Assembly (NCBI RefSeq): GCF_016612995.1
Contig: NZ_JAEOAH010000012.1
Location: 19,430-83,429, forward strand
Origin: Viridibacillus soli
GTDB lineage: Bacteria; Bacillota; Bacilli; Bacillales_A; Planococcaceae
Direction: 5' to 3'
Length of the DNA stretch: 64,000 nt
Below the pieces are notes generated by a model. It ran no database searches. It worked only from the letters and a program-made list of their open reading frames with translations, and had not been told where the DNA came from. Positions 47,999 to 57,631 of this stretch are shown here, one piece after another; the stretch's first letter is position 1; each line of letters starts with the position of its first letter. The translations under genes were made by a program, and so were the position numbers.

Positions 47999-49651
47999 AT
48001 GGAAGCATCATTACTAAAGCTCTATCAATCATGTCCATCTGGAAAAGTTAAGCAAAAGGATATAGCAGATACCCTTCAACTTAGTGCAAAACAAACGTCT
48101 AGATTATTGCACAAATGGAGGAGTGAAGGATGGATTCGCTTTACACCTGGTAAAGGAAGAGGAGTACAGTCCTCATTGGAATGGTTACGAAGTGTTGAAG
48201 CCATTTATGAAAAAGAAATGGAACAGGTTTTAAAAAATCAGTCCGTCCAAGATGCAGCAAAATATTTACTTTACGATTGGTCTGCAGGAGCAAAACGAAG
48301 ATTAACAAAGATATTTCAAACAAAGTTTGGTTATGAACAAGACGGCATCGATAAGTTGATCATTCCAAAAAGGAATCCGTTTCTCACCTTCTATCCAACG
48401 GAAGCAGTTGACGCTCAAAGCGCTAACCTTGTATCTAATTTATATAATCGCTTAGTACATGTGGACTTAAATGGTGAGGTAACAGCTGAACTTGCACATA
48501 GTTGGGAACAAAATAGCAAGAGATTAAGGGTGTATTTGAAAAAGGATGTATATTTTCATGATGGTTCTATATTAACAGCCGAAGATGTCGTACATTGCTT
48601 CAATAAAGTATGTCATCATCCTAGCTATAAAAAAATTTGGTCGCCAATTCATTCAATTGTTTCACCTGCACCACTTGTTGTTGATTTGTATACAACGTGT
48701 AGCTATTTTCTGCAACTTTTGGGCTTACTCAGTGCAAGTATTTATAAAGAAACAAATGGATATCTATACGGAACAGGCTCATTTTATTTGGAAGAAGATT
48801 CGGCCTCTATCACTGTTTTAAAAGCATTTACAGACTATTTTCAAGAGAGACCCTTGCTAGATACGATTGAGTTTGTTCAAGTACCGAAGGATTTTGATAC
48901 AATTTACCGCACATCTCAAAATGGAGATACACTCGATACAATTGATGTTCAAAGTGATTCTGGCTTTGGCATTGTCATTTTGAATATTTGTCATGGCTCA
49001 TCTATACAAAATTTGGAATTGCGTCATTTTATACACGCATTAATAGCTAAACATCGCAATGAAATCGAAGGTTTAAATAAAATGCATCATCATTATTCGG
49101 CAAATCATAATGGTTTTCTAATCGGCTATAGTCAGCCATATACAGTTCCTCAAGCAATTTGTCCAAAAGTCACAAAACCTTTAATAATGGAATTTGTCAA
49201 TTATACAGAGGATATTACGATGTGGTTGAAGGATCTACTTGAACAAGCTGGTATTCCTGTAGAACTGCGCTATTTATCCTTTGAAGAGCATCTAAACAAT
49301 CGTTGTTTAACAAACGATGCAGATATTATCGTGCATGGCGAAATTTTCGAGATGAATCAGCAACTCTCTTTCTTTCACTTTATGACAAGTGACAATTCTG
49401 CAGTTTCTGATGTTGTAAATGCTCATCCATCGGTTGCTAGACTTATTCAACATTATGCTAAAACACCTTTTGAAGAATGGACTAAGCTCAATATACAAAT
49501 TGAAAGACAATGTATCGATCAGTCCATATTAATCCCGTTATATTATGAAAAACGTATTATCCCTTTCTCTACTGACATTCAAAATGTCACTATTAAGCAT
49601 TTTGGTTATGTAGATTTCTCGAAGTTATGGATGAAACCAAACATTTTATAA
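47999..49651 (+). CDS. SgrR-type regulator: HTH plus periplasmic-binding-protein domain
   Basis: A 550-aa protein. Residues 1-110 form an SgrR_N helix-turn-helix (KVKQKDIADTLQLSAKQTSRLLHKWRSEGWI). Residues about 140-540 resemble the solute-binding proteins of oligopeptide ABC transporters (FLTFYPTEAVDAQSANLVSNLYNRL, LKKDVYFHDGSILTAEDVVHCF, TAELAHSW). There is no signal peptide, so it should sense a ligand in the cytoplasm. GAGGTGA fits the ATG at 47999, not the GTG at 47990. It is divergent from the MFS gene and probably activates it. Confidence 0.88.
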   Translation: MEASLLKLYQSCPSGKVKQKDIADTLQLSAKQTSRLLHKWRSEGWIRFTPGKGRGVQSSLEWLRSVEAIYEKEMEQVLKNQSVQDAAKYLLYDWSAGAKRRLTKIFQTKFGYEQDGIDKLIIPKRNPFLTFYPTEAVDAQSANLVSNLYNRLVHVDLNGEVTAELAHSWEQNSKRLRVYLKKDVYFHDGSILTAEDVVHCFNKVCHHPSYKKIWSPIHSIVSPAPLVVDLYTTCSYFLQLLGLLSASIYKETNGYLYGTGSFYLEEDSASITVLKAFTDYFQERPLLDTIEFVQVPKDFDTIYRTSQNGDTLDTIDVQSDSGFGIVILNICHGSSIQNLELRHFIHALIAKHRNEIEGLNKMHHHYSANHNGFLIGYSQPYTVPQAICPKVTKPLIMEFVNYTEDITMWLKDLLEQAGIPVELRYLSFEEHLNNRCLTNDADIIVHGEIFEMNQQLSFFHFMTSDNSAVSDVVNAHPSVARLIQHYAKTPFEEWTKLNIQIERQCIDQSILIPLYYEKRIIPFSTDIQNVTIKHFGYVDFSKLWMKPNIL

Positions 49652-49655
49652 AAAG

Positions 49656-49683
49656 TGAGACCGATTAAAGAGTGGTTCGTCTA
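49656..49683 (+). promoter_or_regulatory. ECF-type promoter of the sigma factor gene
   Basis: TGAGAC (49656-49661), 16-nt spacer, CGTCTA (49678-49683), close to ECF sigma consensus TGAAAC...CGTC. The same elements and spacing recur at the decayed paralogue (55444-55471), which supports autoregulation. Confidence 0.7.
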
Positions 49684-49704
49684 AATAGGGGAAGGAGGGA
49701 TTGC

Positions 49705-50226
49705 ATGGAGCGTGACGCATTTCAAACATTTTACATGTCGCAAAGTGATGCCATTTTTAAATACATATTTTTCATGGTAAATAACAAAGAGCAAGCAGAA
49801 GATTTCACTCAAGAAACCTTTTTCAAAGCCTATAAGCAGTTTGAAACATTTCGCCATGAAGCAGCGGCCCATACTTGGCTAAAGCGTATTGCCAGGAATC
49901 TTGTGTATGATCATTATCGTAAAAAGCGGCTGATAAAGTTTCTGCCACTTGGACATAAAAAGGATTATGCAGACGACACACAAACACCAAGTGAAGTACT
50001 AGAAACGGGTGAGAATATGGCCATTCTTTATGAAGCATTGAAAAAGTTAAAGTTATCTTATAGAGAAACAGTCATTTTACGAAAAATTGAAGGGCTTACT
50101 GTCAAAGAAGCGGCGCAGTTTCTTCAGTGCTCTGAAGCAAAAGTGAAGAATAATACTTTTCGTGCAATGGCTGCACTAAAGAAAATTTTACAAGAAGGGG
50201 GTCATAGTGATGAGTCATTTAGATGA
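49705..50226 (+). CDS. ECF-family RNA polymerase sigma factor
   Basis: A 173-aa sigma-70 group 4 protein. Region 2 reads DAIFKYIFFMVNNKEQAEDFTQETFFKAYKQF with TWLKRIARNLVYDHYRKKR; region 4 reads LKLSYRETVILRKIEGLTVKEAAQFLQCSEAKVKNNTFRA. GAAGGAGG places the start at 49705. Its 3' end overlaps the membrane anti-sigma gene by 17 nt. It is related in layout to SigM/SigX-like stress factors, but I cannot name the orthologue. Confidence 0.92.
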   Translation: MERDAFQTFYMSQSDAIFKYIFFMVNNKEQAEDFTQETFFKAYKQFETFRHEAAAHTWLKRIARNLVYDHYRKKRLIKFLPLGHKKDYADDTQTPSEVLETGENMAILYEALKKLKLSYRETVILRKIEGLTVKEAAQFLQCSEAKVKNNTFRAMAALKKILQEGGHSDESFR

Positions 50227-51220
50227 GAAATTGCAGCGGTTAAGTACGATGAAACGCTCGCAAAAAGCGAAAATGCAGACATTGGAGAAGCTTACTGAGC
50301 AGATTGATAGCAGCCCTAAACAATCAAAAGGCAAAACACATTGGCAATACCCCTTTGTCTTAGCATCAGCCTTTGTAGTTTGCATTATTTTGCTATTAAC
50401 AATATTCAATGGAACCGACCAAACTGCAGCTCCTAGGGGAACACAACCTTTAGAAGATTTTACGACTGAAATAAAACTTGAGCGCATATATTATTTTGAT
50501 GGGTTTTTATCTATAGATAAAGAATCCTTTAAAGCAAGATCTTCATCACTTTATTTAGATGTCAGTAAAAACGAAAATCCGCAACAGCTAGAGACATTGA
50601 GTCAAAATTTAGGTCAATTAAAAGAGGAACATATAACTCGTTTTGAAAGCCTTTATAATTTTTCAGATATTATTTTACAAGCGGAGGGTCATCGGGAATG
50701 GCGTTTAAAAATATATTCAAATGGAAATGATGAATTGATATTCCAGGATATGCTTACAAATCGCTATTTTGTGATGGAAGATGGCACCAATGAGTTCTAT
50801 GATGAGTTCTATGCAATGATTAGAGATGGCCGCCAAAGTGGTTTGAAATTCTATTTTATTCCTTTTTTATTAGTCCTTAGTTTATTTTCACATTTCCTTA
50901 AAAAAATAATGATAAAAAAATGCCAACTACCAGAGATTCCAAAACTTCAAAGGAAAACGGGAGATCGCATTATTAAACTCTTCACAAATATCATTTGTTG
51001 CATTACATTCAGTTTTTTCTTTGTTTATTATCACCCTGTAAATCTACTCATATTGCTAAGCATCTTTACGCTTGTTCTGTTTAATGAACTCTTTTTCGAT
51101 TGGAAATTCAGTAAAGAAAATCATAACATATTGGAACAACGAAAATATAAACTATTTTTAAGTATACAAATCGTTATCTATTTCTTAATGAATATTACAC
51201 TTATCGTCATCGTCTACTAA
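50210..51220 (+). CDS. Membrane anti-sigma factor partner
   Basis: A 336-aa membrane protein. Residues 1-45 are a basic cytoplasmic segment, the likely sigma-binding part. A first helix is YPFVLASAFVVCIILLLTIF, followed by an outside domain of about 145 residues and three further helices from residue ~210 on (FYFIPFLLVLSLF, IICCITFSFFFVYY, and YKLFLSIQIVIYFL). It is assigned as anti-sigma by overlap with the sigma gene and by layout, not by a recognised zinc motif. GTG 50207 or ATG 50210 could start it. Confidence 0.75.
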   Translation: MSHLDEKLQRLSTMKRSQKAKMQTLEKLTEQIDSSPKQSKGKTHWQYPFVLASAFVVCIILLLTIFNGTDQTAAPRGTQPLEDFTTEIKLERIYYFDGFLSIDKESFKARSSSLYLDVSKNENPQQLETLSQNLGQLKEEHITRFESLYNFSDIILQAEGHREWRLKIYSNGNDELIFQDMLTNRYFVMEDGTNEFYDEFYAMIRDGRQSGLKFYFIPFLLVLSLFSHFLKKIMIKKCQLPEIPKLQRKTGDRIIKLFTNIICCITFSFFFVYYHPVNLLILLSIFTLVLFNELFFDWKFSKENHNILEQRKYKLFLSIQIVIYFLMNITLIVIVY

Positions 51221-51349
51221 CCACACTCTAAAATAGCCCTAATAATATAAATTTCAACGAATAAATTATGAAGATCTTCCCAAAGCTGTTTTTAGGAATA
51301 AAATATGGGAAATACATTTTATCAAAGAAATTTAAAATGAGGGGAGAAT

Positions 51350-51649
51350 ATGGAAGTGGTTATTCTGTTTATTTTTTTAGTCCTGATATTAGGTATGATC
51401 CCTTTGCTACTTATAGATTTGAGTATGAAATTGCAAGAAGCAAATTTGGATCGCACGATTGAAATTCTCGAGGAAGAAATGAAAACTGGGGAATTAAAGA
51501 TTTTCAAGAAGACTGAATTTAAGTTCAACTTTACACAAATGAAACAAAAATCAATTGACAAATGGCAAAGCTTTAAAGTGAAATCTATTCATTATAAGGA
51601 TAAATATCTAACATGGCAGCAAAATTTAATCGATTCTTATCGTAAATGA
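51350..51649 (+). CDS. Small membrane protein with charged C-terminus
   Basis: A 99-aa protein with one N-terminal helix (VVILFIFLVLILGMIPLLLI) and a helical, lysine- and glutamate-rich tail (ANLDRTIEILEEEMKTGELK). ATGAGGGGAGA precedes the ATG. It could be a third gene of the sigma operon, 129 nt downstream. The family is unknown. Confidence 0.6.
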   Translation: MEVVILFIFLVLILGMIPLLLIDLSMKLQEANLDRTIEILEEEMKTGELKIFKKTEFKFNFTQMKQKSIDKWQSFKVKSIHYKDKYLTWQQNLIDSYRK

Positions 51650-51656
51650 ATAGTAA

Positions 51657-51706
51657 GTAAACCAAAAATACCTTAGCGTTTACGGCTGAGGTATTTTTGG
51701 TTTTGA
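51657..51706 (+). terminator. Terminator after the small membrane protein gene
   Basis: AAACCAAAAATACCT / AGGTATTTTTGGTTT hairpin with the loop TAGCGTTTACGGCTG. Confidence 0.88.
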
Positions 51707-51774
51707 AAAACGGATTAAAATTTGGAGGTAGTTAACAAAAGTAATGTAAACCACGTTCGAGAAGTTACAACGGG

Positions 51775-51945
51775 GTTTTAATATCTTGTTCGTTTTCTTT
51801 TATATCCATATAGATGCAAACATCTATATGGTCTTCGCTCGCCACTTTAAAGCTAAACCGTTCATAAAGACTTCTAACAGAGCTGCCTTTTCCCTCTTTT
51901 TGTTCAAGCCGATTCCTTTGCCTAGGTAATCGGGATGTATGTAAA
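51775..51945 (-). pseudogene. GNAT acetyltransferase C-terminal remnant (2)
   Basis: The minus strand reads FYIHPDYLGKGIGLNKK then, after a frameshift, SVRSLYERFSFKVASEDHID and CIYMDIKENEQDI. The HPDYLGKGIG and LYERF.FKV pieces are the acetyl-CoA motif A and motif B of GNAT proteins. No N-terminal half is found. The rest of the spacer up to 52261 has no gene. Confidence 0.7.
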
Positions 51946-52309
51946 ATGTACTGAAAACTAATAGTGTGCGTATTTCACTGTTCTGTATGGTTTGTTGGGT
52001 TATGTTATCTAAGTTGAGGTATACGTGCTTAAGTGAATTTTTAAACTTTCTCTAATATTATTTCTAATAATGCACAATTCGTCATGCTTACGTATCTTTT
52101 TACTATTGTGCCCTTTTTATTTCAAATTAATATGATTTATAATAGCATAGTATAAAGCCTTGAAATAGGTTTGTGCGAAAGCTTAAATAAATGAATTTTT
52201 TAGGCTGCCAATAATCTAAGGGCTATGATATTTGTGATTAAATTTCATTCTAAAGATACCGGTGAAATTATCGTATAAAAATAATCTATCTAGAAAAGAG
52301 GTTTTATAT

Positions 52310-53941
52310 TTGAATATACATGATTTTGAAAGTTACTTGCCAACGATACTTGTCAATAGAGGTTACAATTACTTTTTGGAAGATCGCGTTACTTTATCAC
52401 AATTAGATTGCACCCAATGTACGGCTGAGGTTGAAGGAACAGAAACCTATGAGGTCACGATTGATATGGATGAGAAGGGCAATATTCTAAATACAAATTG
52501 TGATTGCCCATATGATTATGATAATGAATGCAAGCATATTGCAGCGACTTTGTTTGCGATTGCAAGTGAGGCTCCAACAAACAAGAAATCCGCAGCTTCT
52601 TTAGATGAATTGTTGCAGGAAAAGTCGAAAAAACAATTGCAAGAACTTTTGTTTGATGTGGCGGCGCAATATCCAGTAGTGAAAAAATATCTGAAGATGA
52701 AGTTAACACCATCAATAGATGCATTGGAGAATGCGAAAGATCTTATTGATTATCATATTGAAGAGGCAACAAAGAAAGGTTTTGTCAAATGGAATCAGGT
52801 TGGTAAAGCGCTGTCAGGCGTGTATCAGGTGAGTGATCAGGCGACAGCGGCGTTTGATGATGAAAAATATCAGTTTGCGATTCAATTGAATATCATCTGT
52901 ATCAAAGCGGTTGTTGATTTAGAAAGCTATTGTGATGATTCTTCTGGGGAAGTAGGGGGTGCTGTGGATGACGCCATTCGCAATATTTACTACGCTATCA
53001 AAGACGGAGTAGAAGTTTGGTCTACATCAGAAAAACAACAGGTGTACAAGCAGATTGTCAAGATAGCAATGCATGAAAACTTAGAAGGTTGGTCATCATG
53101 GCGAGCGAATTTATTACGTACACTTGTGCCACTTTGCGAAGATATGTCGATTCATCAGCAATTCGACACACTTTTAGCTGAACAATTACAAAGCAATGAA
53201 GATTGGAATACACGCTACTACCACCAAGAAATACGTGCGATTCAGCTACAATTACTGGAAGTAAATGATGACCCAAAAATTATCCAACAATTTTTACAAC
53301 AAAACTTGCATGATAATCAGATACGAGAAAAGGTCGTTAACATGGCACTAGCTGAGTATAATTACCAATATGCATTAGAGTTGTGTGAAGAGGGTATGCG
53401 CATCGATCAGGACAAGCGGGGGCTTGTCCATCAATGGAAACGCTACGCATTTATGGCATATGAAGGATTAAATCAGCTTGAAAAGATGCGAGAGATTGCC
53501 TATCAACTTGTATTAGCAAGTGATGACGATTTTTATGAAAAACTAAAATCATTATATGCCTCAGATGAGTGGTTAATCTTGCGAGAGCGTCTGCTTGATG
53601 AGTTAGAGCATAAATCACCTCGTCTGTATGTCAATAATATTGTTGCAGAAGGTTTGACAGAGCGATTACTCGGCTATTGTCAAGCACACCCAGCATATAT
53701 TACAACATATTATGCGGAATTGATTCCAACATATCAGACAGAAGTAGAACAAATTTTTTATGCATTTATTGAAGAAAAGGCAGTCCATTCATCAAATCGA
53801 AGCCATTACCGCGAATTTTGTCGTGATTTACGGATCATGCAACGAGCAGGTTATCATGAAAGCGTAAATCGATTAATCAAATCATTGCAAGCACGCTATC
53901 CAAGACGAACTGCTATGTTAGATGAGTTTAGTAAAATTTGA
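52310..53941 (+). CDS. SWIM zinc-finger protein
   Basis: A 543-aa protein with a SWIM motif CDCPYDYDNECKH (CxCxnCxH) near residue 64, after the typical YFLEDRVTLSQLDCTQCTAEVEG. The rest is helical and TPR-like (QFAIQLNIICIKAVVD, YQYALELCEEGMRI, YAFMAYEGLNQLEKMREIAY). SWIM proteins bind DNA or proteins; some accompany SNF2 helicases, but none is near. The frame opens at a GTG at 52262 without an RBS; AAAAGAGG is spaced for the TTG at 52310. Confidence 0.85.
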   Translation: MNIHDFESYLPTILVNRGYNYFLEDRVTLSQLDCTQCTAEVEGTETYEVTIDMDEKGNILNTNCDCPYDYDNECKHIAATLFAIASEAPTNKKSAASLDELLQEKSKKQLQELLFDVAAQYPVVKKYLKMKLTPSIDALENAKDLIDYHIEEATKKGFVKWNQVGKALSGVYQVSDQATAAFDDEKYQFAIQLNIICIKAVVDLESYCDDSSGEVGGAVDDAIRNIYYAIKDGVEVWSTSEKQQVYKQIVKIAMHENLEGWSSWRANLLRTLVPLCEDMSIHQQFDTLLAEQLQSNEDWNTRYYHQEIRAIQLQLLEVNDDPKIIQQFLQQNLHDNQIREKVVNMALAEYNYQYALELCEEGMRIDQDKRGLVHQWKRYAFMAYEGLNQLEKMREIAYQLVLASDDDFYEKLKSLYASDEWLILRERLLDELEHKSPRLYVNNIVAEGLTERLLGYCQAHPAYITTYYAELIPTYQTEVEQIFYAFIEEKAVHSSNRSHYREFCRDLRIMQRAGYHESVNRLIKSLQARYPRRTAMLDEFSKI

Positions 53942-53945
53942 ATAA

Positions 53946-53996
53946 AGTGAAAGGAAGTAGCGTGTATGCATGAATAGAGCGCTACTTCCTTTTTGT
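53946..53996 (+). terminator. Terminator of the SWIM gene
   Basis: AAAGGAAGTAGCG / CGCTACTTCCTTT hairpin followed by T5. Confidence 0.88.
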
Positions 53997-54213
53997 ATGG
54001 CTATTACTTGTTCATCGGTATAAATTGATTCAAAAGAAAAATTTTAAGAAAAAGATGGAACTTTTCGTATGAACATGCATGATGATATCAATGGACTTAC
54101 TAAACTTAATAGTCTATCTCCCTTTTTTAATGGCTGATGAACCTGACAATGGGGGACTGTCAATAATTTTGACAAACCAAACTTTTCTCTCTGCGCGTTC
54201 CTCTAACTTATTC

Positions 54214-54350
54214 TTACGATTCAAAAATCGCTTCGAGTTCTGAACGTGCCTGATTGAAGCCGATATGACAATGTGTCGCGAATTTCTGGTTATAATCTTC
54301 AAACTGCGACACTAAGAAGCGTTCGAGTGCTTATTCATTTGGAACTTGCT
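54214..54350 (-). pseudogene. Unidentified gene remnant
   Basis: The minus strand reads EQVPNE-stop-ALERFLVSQFEDYNQKFATHC then HIGFNQARSELEAIFES-stop. It looks like natural protein sequence (helical C-terminus) with an internal stop, but I cannot name the family. The rest of 53997-54393 shows no gene. Confidence 0.4.
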
Positions 54351-54393
54351 CCTTGTGACAAGTTAAAATAATTTAATTTCATATCTCTTTGTA

Positions 54394-55170
54394 TTAAATA
54401 ACACCAAAATTTTTTAAAGCGTAGGAAATCCCGTCTTCGCTTGCCTTTTTGGTAACGTAGTCCGCTTTCTGTTTTAGCCTTTCATCACCATTTCCCATGG
54501 CAATGCCCAAACCTACATACTCCAACATGTCGATATCGTTTCCACCGTCGCCGAAAGCGATCGCTTCTGACCTGCAAATTTTTAAATGGTCTAACACTTT
54601 TTTTATTGCAAATGATTTAGAAACTTCTTTTTCTTCCAGCACATTAGTGACATAACTATGGAATCGGATAAACCTGAGCCTTGGAAAACTGTCTACGAAT
54701 TTTTGAGCCTCTCTATCATCTGCATACAAACATATGCAATATACCTCTTCTGAAAGAGAACTCATTTTTTCAGGGTATTGCGTCAGACTCAAAGTCTCAT
54801 TTAATGCTTTCATTATTCGTTCATCATCGGAACCGATACCGTTCATAGCGAATTGCTCGGTGAAATAAGAAATGCCATGACCGTTCAGTTTAGCAAAAGC
54901 CGAGATGTCTCGAACGGTTTCTGTCGAAAGCGCTGATTTATATATCACTTCATCATTGCGTTTTATATGTGCACCATTTGCGGAGATAACCGTGTCAATA
55001 CCCATCACCTTAAACTCTTCACACAAATTGTACGGTCTTCCTGTTGCGACAACGACTTTAATGCCTTTTTCAATCAATTTATCAATTGCTTCCCTTGTGC
55101 TTAAAGGAATACTTCTATCAATTTCACTTAATAGGGTGCCATCAACATCAAAAAACACAACCTTGTACAT
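54394..55170 (-). CDS. Cof-type HAD-superfamily phosphatase
   Basis: A 258-aa type IIB HAD hydrolase. Motif I is FFDVDGTLL, motif II VVATGRP, the lysine of motif III lies in EVSKSFAIKKVL, and motif IV is AFGDGGNDIDMLEYVG. The cap domain is between residues about 85 and 180. Such enzymes dephosphorylate sugar phosphates or flavin precursors; the substrate cannot be assigned. GGAGG lies 13 nt before the ATG, slightly far. Confidence 0.88.
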   Translation of the reverse strand: MYKVVFFDVDGTLLSEIDRSIPLSTREAIDKLIEKGIKVVVATGRPYNLCEEFKVMGIDTVISANGAHIKRNDEVIYKSALSTETVRDISAFAKLNGHGISYFTEQFAMNGIGSDDERIMKALNETLSLTQYPEKMSSLSEEVYCICLYADDREAQKFVDSFPRLRFIRFHSYVTNVLEEKEVSKSFAIKKVLDHLKICRSEAIAFGDGGNDIDMLEYVGLGIAMGNGDERLKQKADYVTKKASEDGISYALKNFGVI

Positions 55171-55443
55171 ATCTTGGGAACAAACCTCCTTTATTTAAGA
55201 ACCACTCTTTCATTAAGTCATTTAACTAAAGACGCTGATAGAGGCTTACGCAAAAATTTGTTCATCATTTGTTATTTAACATAGCCTATATAAAGATAGA
55301 ATGGCTGGAGAATTCTCTTAAACCATCTAAATAAACTAGCATAATCATCCTTTATTATGTCAGATAAATCCAAACATATCAATTTTCGCCTATCACATAA
55401 AAGGAATCCGGTGAGATGAAATAGATAGTTAGGGGTATAAAAC
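55171..55443. other. Spacer upstream of the decayed sigma locus
   Basis: No gene or strong hairpin seen. Confidence 0.4.
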
Positions 55444-55471
55444 TGAGTAGAAATCCCCCCTCAATCGTCTA
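55444..55471 (+). promoter_or_regulatory. ECF-type promoter of the decayed sigma locus
   Basis: TGAGTA (55444-55449), 16-nt spacer, CGTCTA (55466-55471), in the same position and with the same spacing as at the intact sigma gene. Confidence 0.6.
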
Positions 55472-55492
55472 TAGTTAAGAAGGAGGGGTTTT

Positions 55493-55936
55493 ATGGACAA
55501 AATGTCATTTCAACATTTATATCAAACGCATAATGATGCGATTTATCAATACATATTTTATCTCGTTCAAGAAACATTTTATAAAGCACTTAAGTAGTGT
55601 AAGAAGCAGATGTGAAAACATGGCTAAAACGTATTGTGCGAAATCTTGTTTATGATTATTTTCGTCGCAAGCAAATTGTGAAATTTATACCGTTTGTCCA
55701 TACGGATGATCGCGTTGAAAAGAGGGCACCTAGTGATATTCTGGGGCGGGGAGAAGCGGTTGCTGCTTTATATGATGCACTTATGTAACCTATTCGCAAT
55801 GCTGTTTCTAGTACTGTTTAGTATTGATATGGCTATGGACTGGAAGAAATTAAAAGAAAATAGCTCAGTGTTAATAGAGATTTCAACAATTATATATTCC
55901 CTAATTTTTATGATCATTTTAGTGATTATAAAATAA
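55493..55936 (+). pseudogene. Collapsed paralogue of the ECF sigma/anti-sigma pair
   Basis: After AAGGAGGGG an ATG opens MDKMSFQHLYQTHNDAIYQY, IFYLVQ, then (deletion) ETFYKALK-stop. Another frame gives VKTWLKRIVRNLVYDYFRRK, QIVKFIPFVHTDD and GRGEAVAALYDALM-stop, equivalent to the sigma factor at 49705 up to about residue 110. The sequence then jumps to LFAMLFLVLFSIDMAMDW and a final helix, equivalent to the end of the anti-sigma protein. Region 4 of sigma and most of the anti-sigma gene are deleted. Confidence 0.85.
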
Positions 55937-55986
55937 CGTAAGGAATGATAAAAACTACTGATCTCGTACTATTATTTTGACCAAAA

Positions 55987-56033
55987 GAAAAGGATAGATC
56001 AAGCATCGTCTATTTGCTTAATTTATCCTTTGC
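55987..56033. terminator. Terminator of the ZIP transporter gene
   Basis: AAAGGATAGATCAAGC / GCTTAATTTATCCTTT hairpin with one internal mismatch, on the minus strand followed by T-rich sequence. Confidence 0.75.
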
Positions 56034-56098
56034 TAATTGCAAGTATCTTTATGGATGGCATCTTGCAGATATAGGCCCCGCTGGAATAGATTTTAAAG

Positions 56099-56815
56099 CT
56101 AAATTAGAAAAAGAAATCCTCCAATAACTCCAAAGCTTATGATGGCTATTATTAAAACATTGGGAGATTCCTTCATTGACTCTAGCAAAACTTCCTTAAC
56201 AGTGACCATGTATATTGTGCCTACGGCTAAACTTATGGAAAACGACCAAAACATTGGACTGCCAATTCCTATTGAACTACCTATGTAAGCTCCAATGCCA
56301 ACAGGGAGTGAAACGATTAAAGATATAAAGAACCAAGACCATAATCCAAGACCGGCTATAAATAAAGGTGTAAATACAATAATTCCTTCTGGTATATTGT
56401 GTAGTAGAATGGTTTGTAATAGCGATGTTTTTACAGTTGAATCTTGATTTGCACCTAGAACAATTCCTATAGGTAAATTGTGAATTGCGATGCTAAGCAT
56501 TAACAATATCCCAGTTTGTAATGAAAAATTCTTTACGTGATTTTTGGTTGCTCCGATAAAAATAGCCAAAGTTTTATGTAAAATTTTAAATAATATAACC
56601 CCTACAATAAATCCAAGGATGAATGTAAGCCAATTTCCTAGTACTATCGCCTCGGGGGCAATTTCAAAGCTTATCAAACCAAGAGTTAAACCTGCGCAAA
56701 TACTGTAAATGATATCAATTTTTTTCTGAAACCCTTTTAATACCCATGCTATTACACCACCTATACTAAAGCCTACTGCAGTGTACAAATAACCAATAAC
56801 CCAAATTAAAGTCAC
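56099..56815 (-). CDS. ZIP-family metal transporter
   Basis: A 238-aa membrane protein with about eight helices. The paired metal motifs are IAIHNLPIGIVLGA (helix 4) and LLHNIPEGIIVFTP (helix 5), the signature of ZIP/ZupT/GufA proteins for zinc, iron or manganese uptake. The start is a GTG nine nt after GAGG. It is monocistronic; the metal is not predictable. Confidence 0.88.
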   Translation of the reverse strand: MTLIWVIGYLYTAVGFSIGGVIAWVLKGFQKKIDIIYSICAGLTLGLISFEIAPEAIVLGNWLTFILGFIVGVILFKILHKTLAIFIGATKNHVKNFSLQTGILLMLSIAIHNLPIGIVLGANQDSTVKTSLLQTILLHNIPEGIIVFTPLFIAGLGLWSWFFISLIVSLPVGIGAYIGSSIGIGSPMFWSFSISLAVGTIYMVTVKEVLLESMKESPNVLIIAIISFGVIGGFLFLI

Positions 56816-57001
56816 TAGATCATCCTCACGAAGTCTGTCTCCATGTTTATATGAATTTAGTCATGAATTTATGAAAAAGAGAAATTTAATTTTCAGTGAT
56901 TAAGGTCTACTCTTCTTAGAAAATGGTTAATAGAGTTGTTTAATTCGTTTAGTAATTTTTAAATATTGCCCCTTTGTTAGTGGATGAAGAACAGTACGAA
57001 T

Positions 57002-57517
57002 TTAGGCTTTGCTAATTTTAAATTCCATTAACAAATTACTCTCGTTATTGAATTTTTTAACTCTTAAAAACCCACATTTTTCGTAACATCTAATTGCTCT
57101 TACATTAGAAACTTCAGGATCTAATATTATTACATCAGCGTCTGTATTTGAAGAAATAAAGTCAATAAATGTACTAACCATTATTGTTCCATAACCTTTA
57201 TTAAACAGGTTAGGGACGCCAATAAATTGATCAATTCCATAAACAACTTGATTTGTTGAATAGCCAAAGTCATTTTGTTCTTCTAGCTTATAATATTGCA
57301 TAAATCCTATTGGGGAACTGCCTAACTCAACAATAAAAGGGGAAACTAAGACATCTCCCCTTATACGTGGTTCGTATTTATTCCTTACTTGATCTATTGT
57401 AAATGGGGAATTAACATCGCCATAAAACTCTAAAACTTCTTTTGTACTTAACCATTTAGCCATTACTTCATAATCATTATCTGTCATTTTTCTAATGTTA
57501 ATATTGGTAATAATCAC
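57002..57517 (-). CDS. GNAT acetyltransferase, AAC(6')-like
   Basis: A 171-aa acetyltransferase. The order of motifs IRKMTDNDYEVMAKWLST, GFMQYYKLEE, YGIDQFIGVPNLFNKGYGT and DPEVSNVRAIRCYEKCGF is that of AAC(6')-type aminoglycoside acetyltransferases and their housekeeping relatives. The frame opens at an ATG at 57535, but that ATG is part of the AAAGGAG RBS, so the GTG at 57517 is used. Whether it confers resistance is not known. Confidence 0.85.
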   Translation of the reverse strand: MIITNINIRKMTDNDYEVMAKWLSTKEVLEFYGDVNSPFTIDQVRNKYEPRIRGDVLVSPFIVELGSSPIGFMQYYKLEEQNDFGYSTNQVVYGIDQFIGVPNLFNKGYGTIMVSTFIDFISSNTDADVIILDPEVSNVRAIRCYEKCGFLRVKKFNNESNLLMEFKISKA

Positions 57518-57631
57518 AATGGATTCTCCTTTCATACACCTTTACATACATTAAAAGTGACTTTACCATAAAAAATTCAAGTAATCTGCATGTTGTTTCA
57601 ATAATAATCTTTAGATCAGAATATCTTTAAA

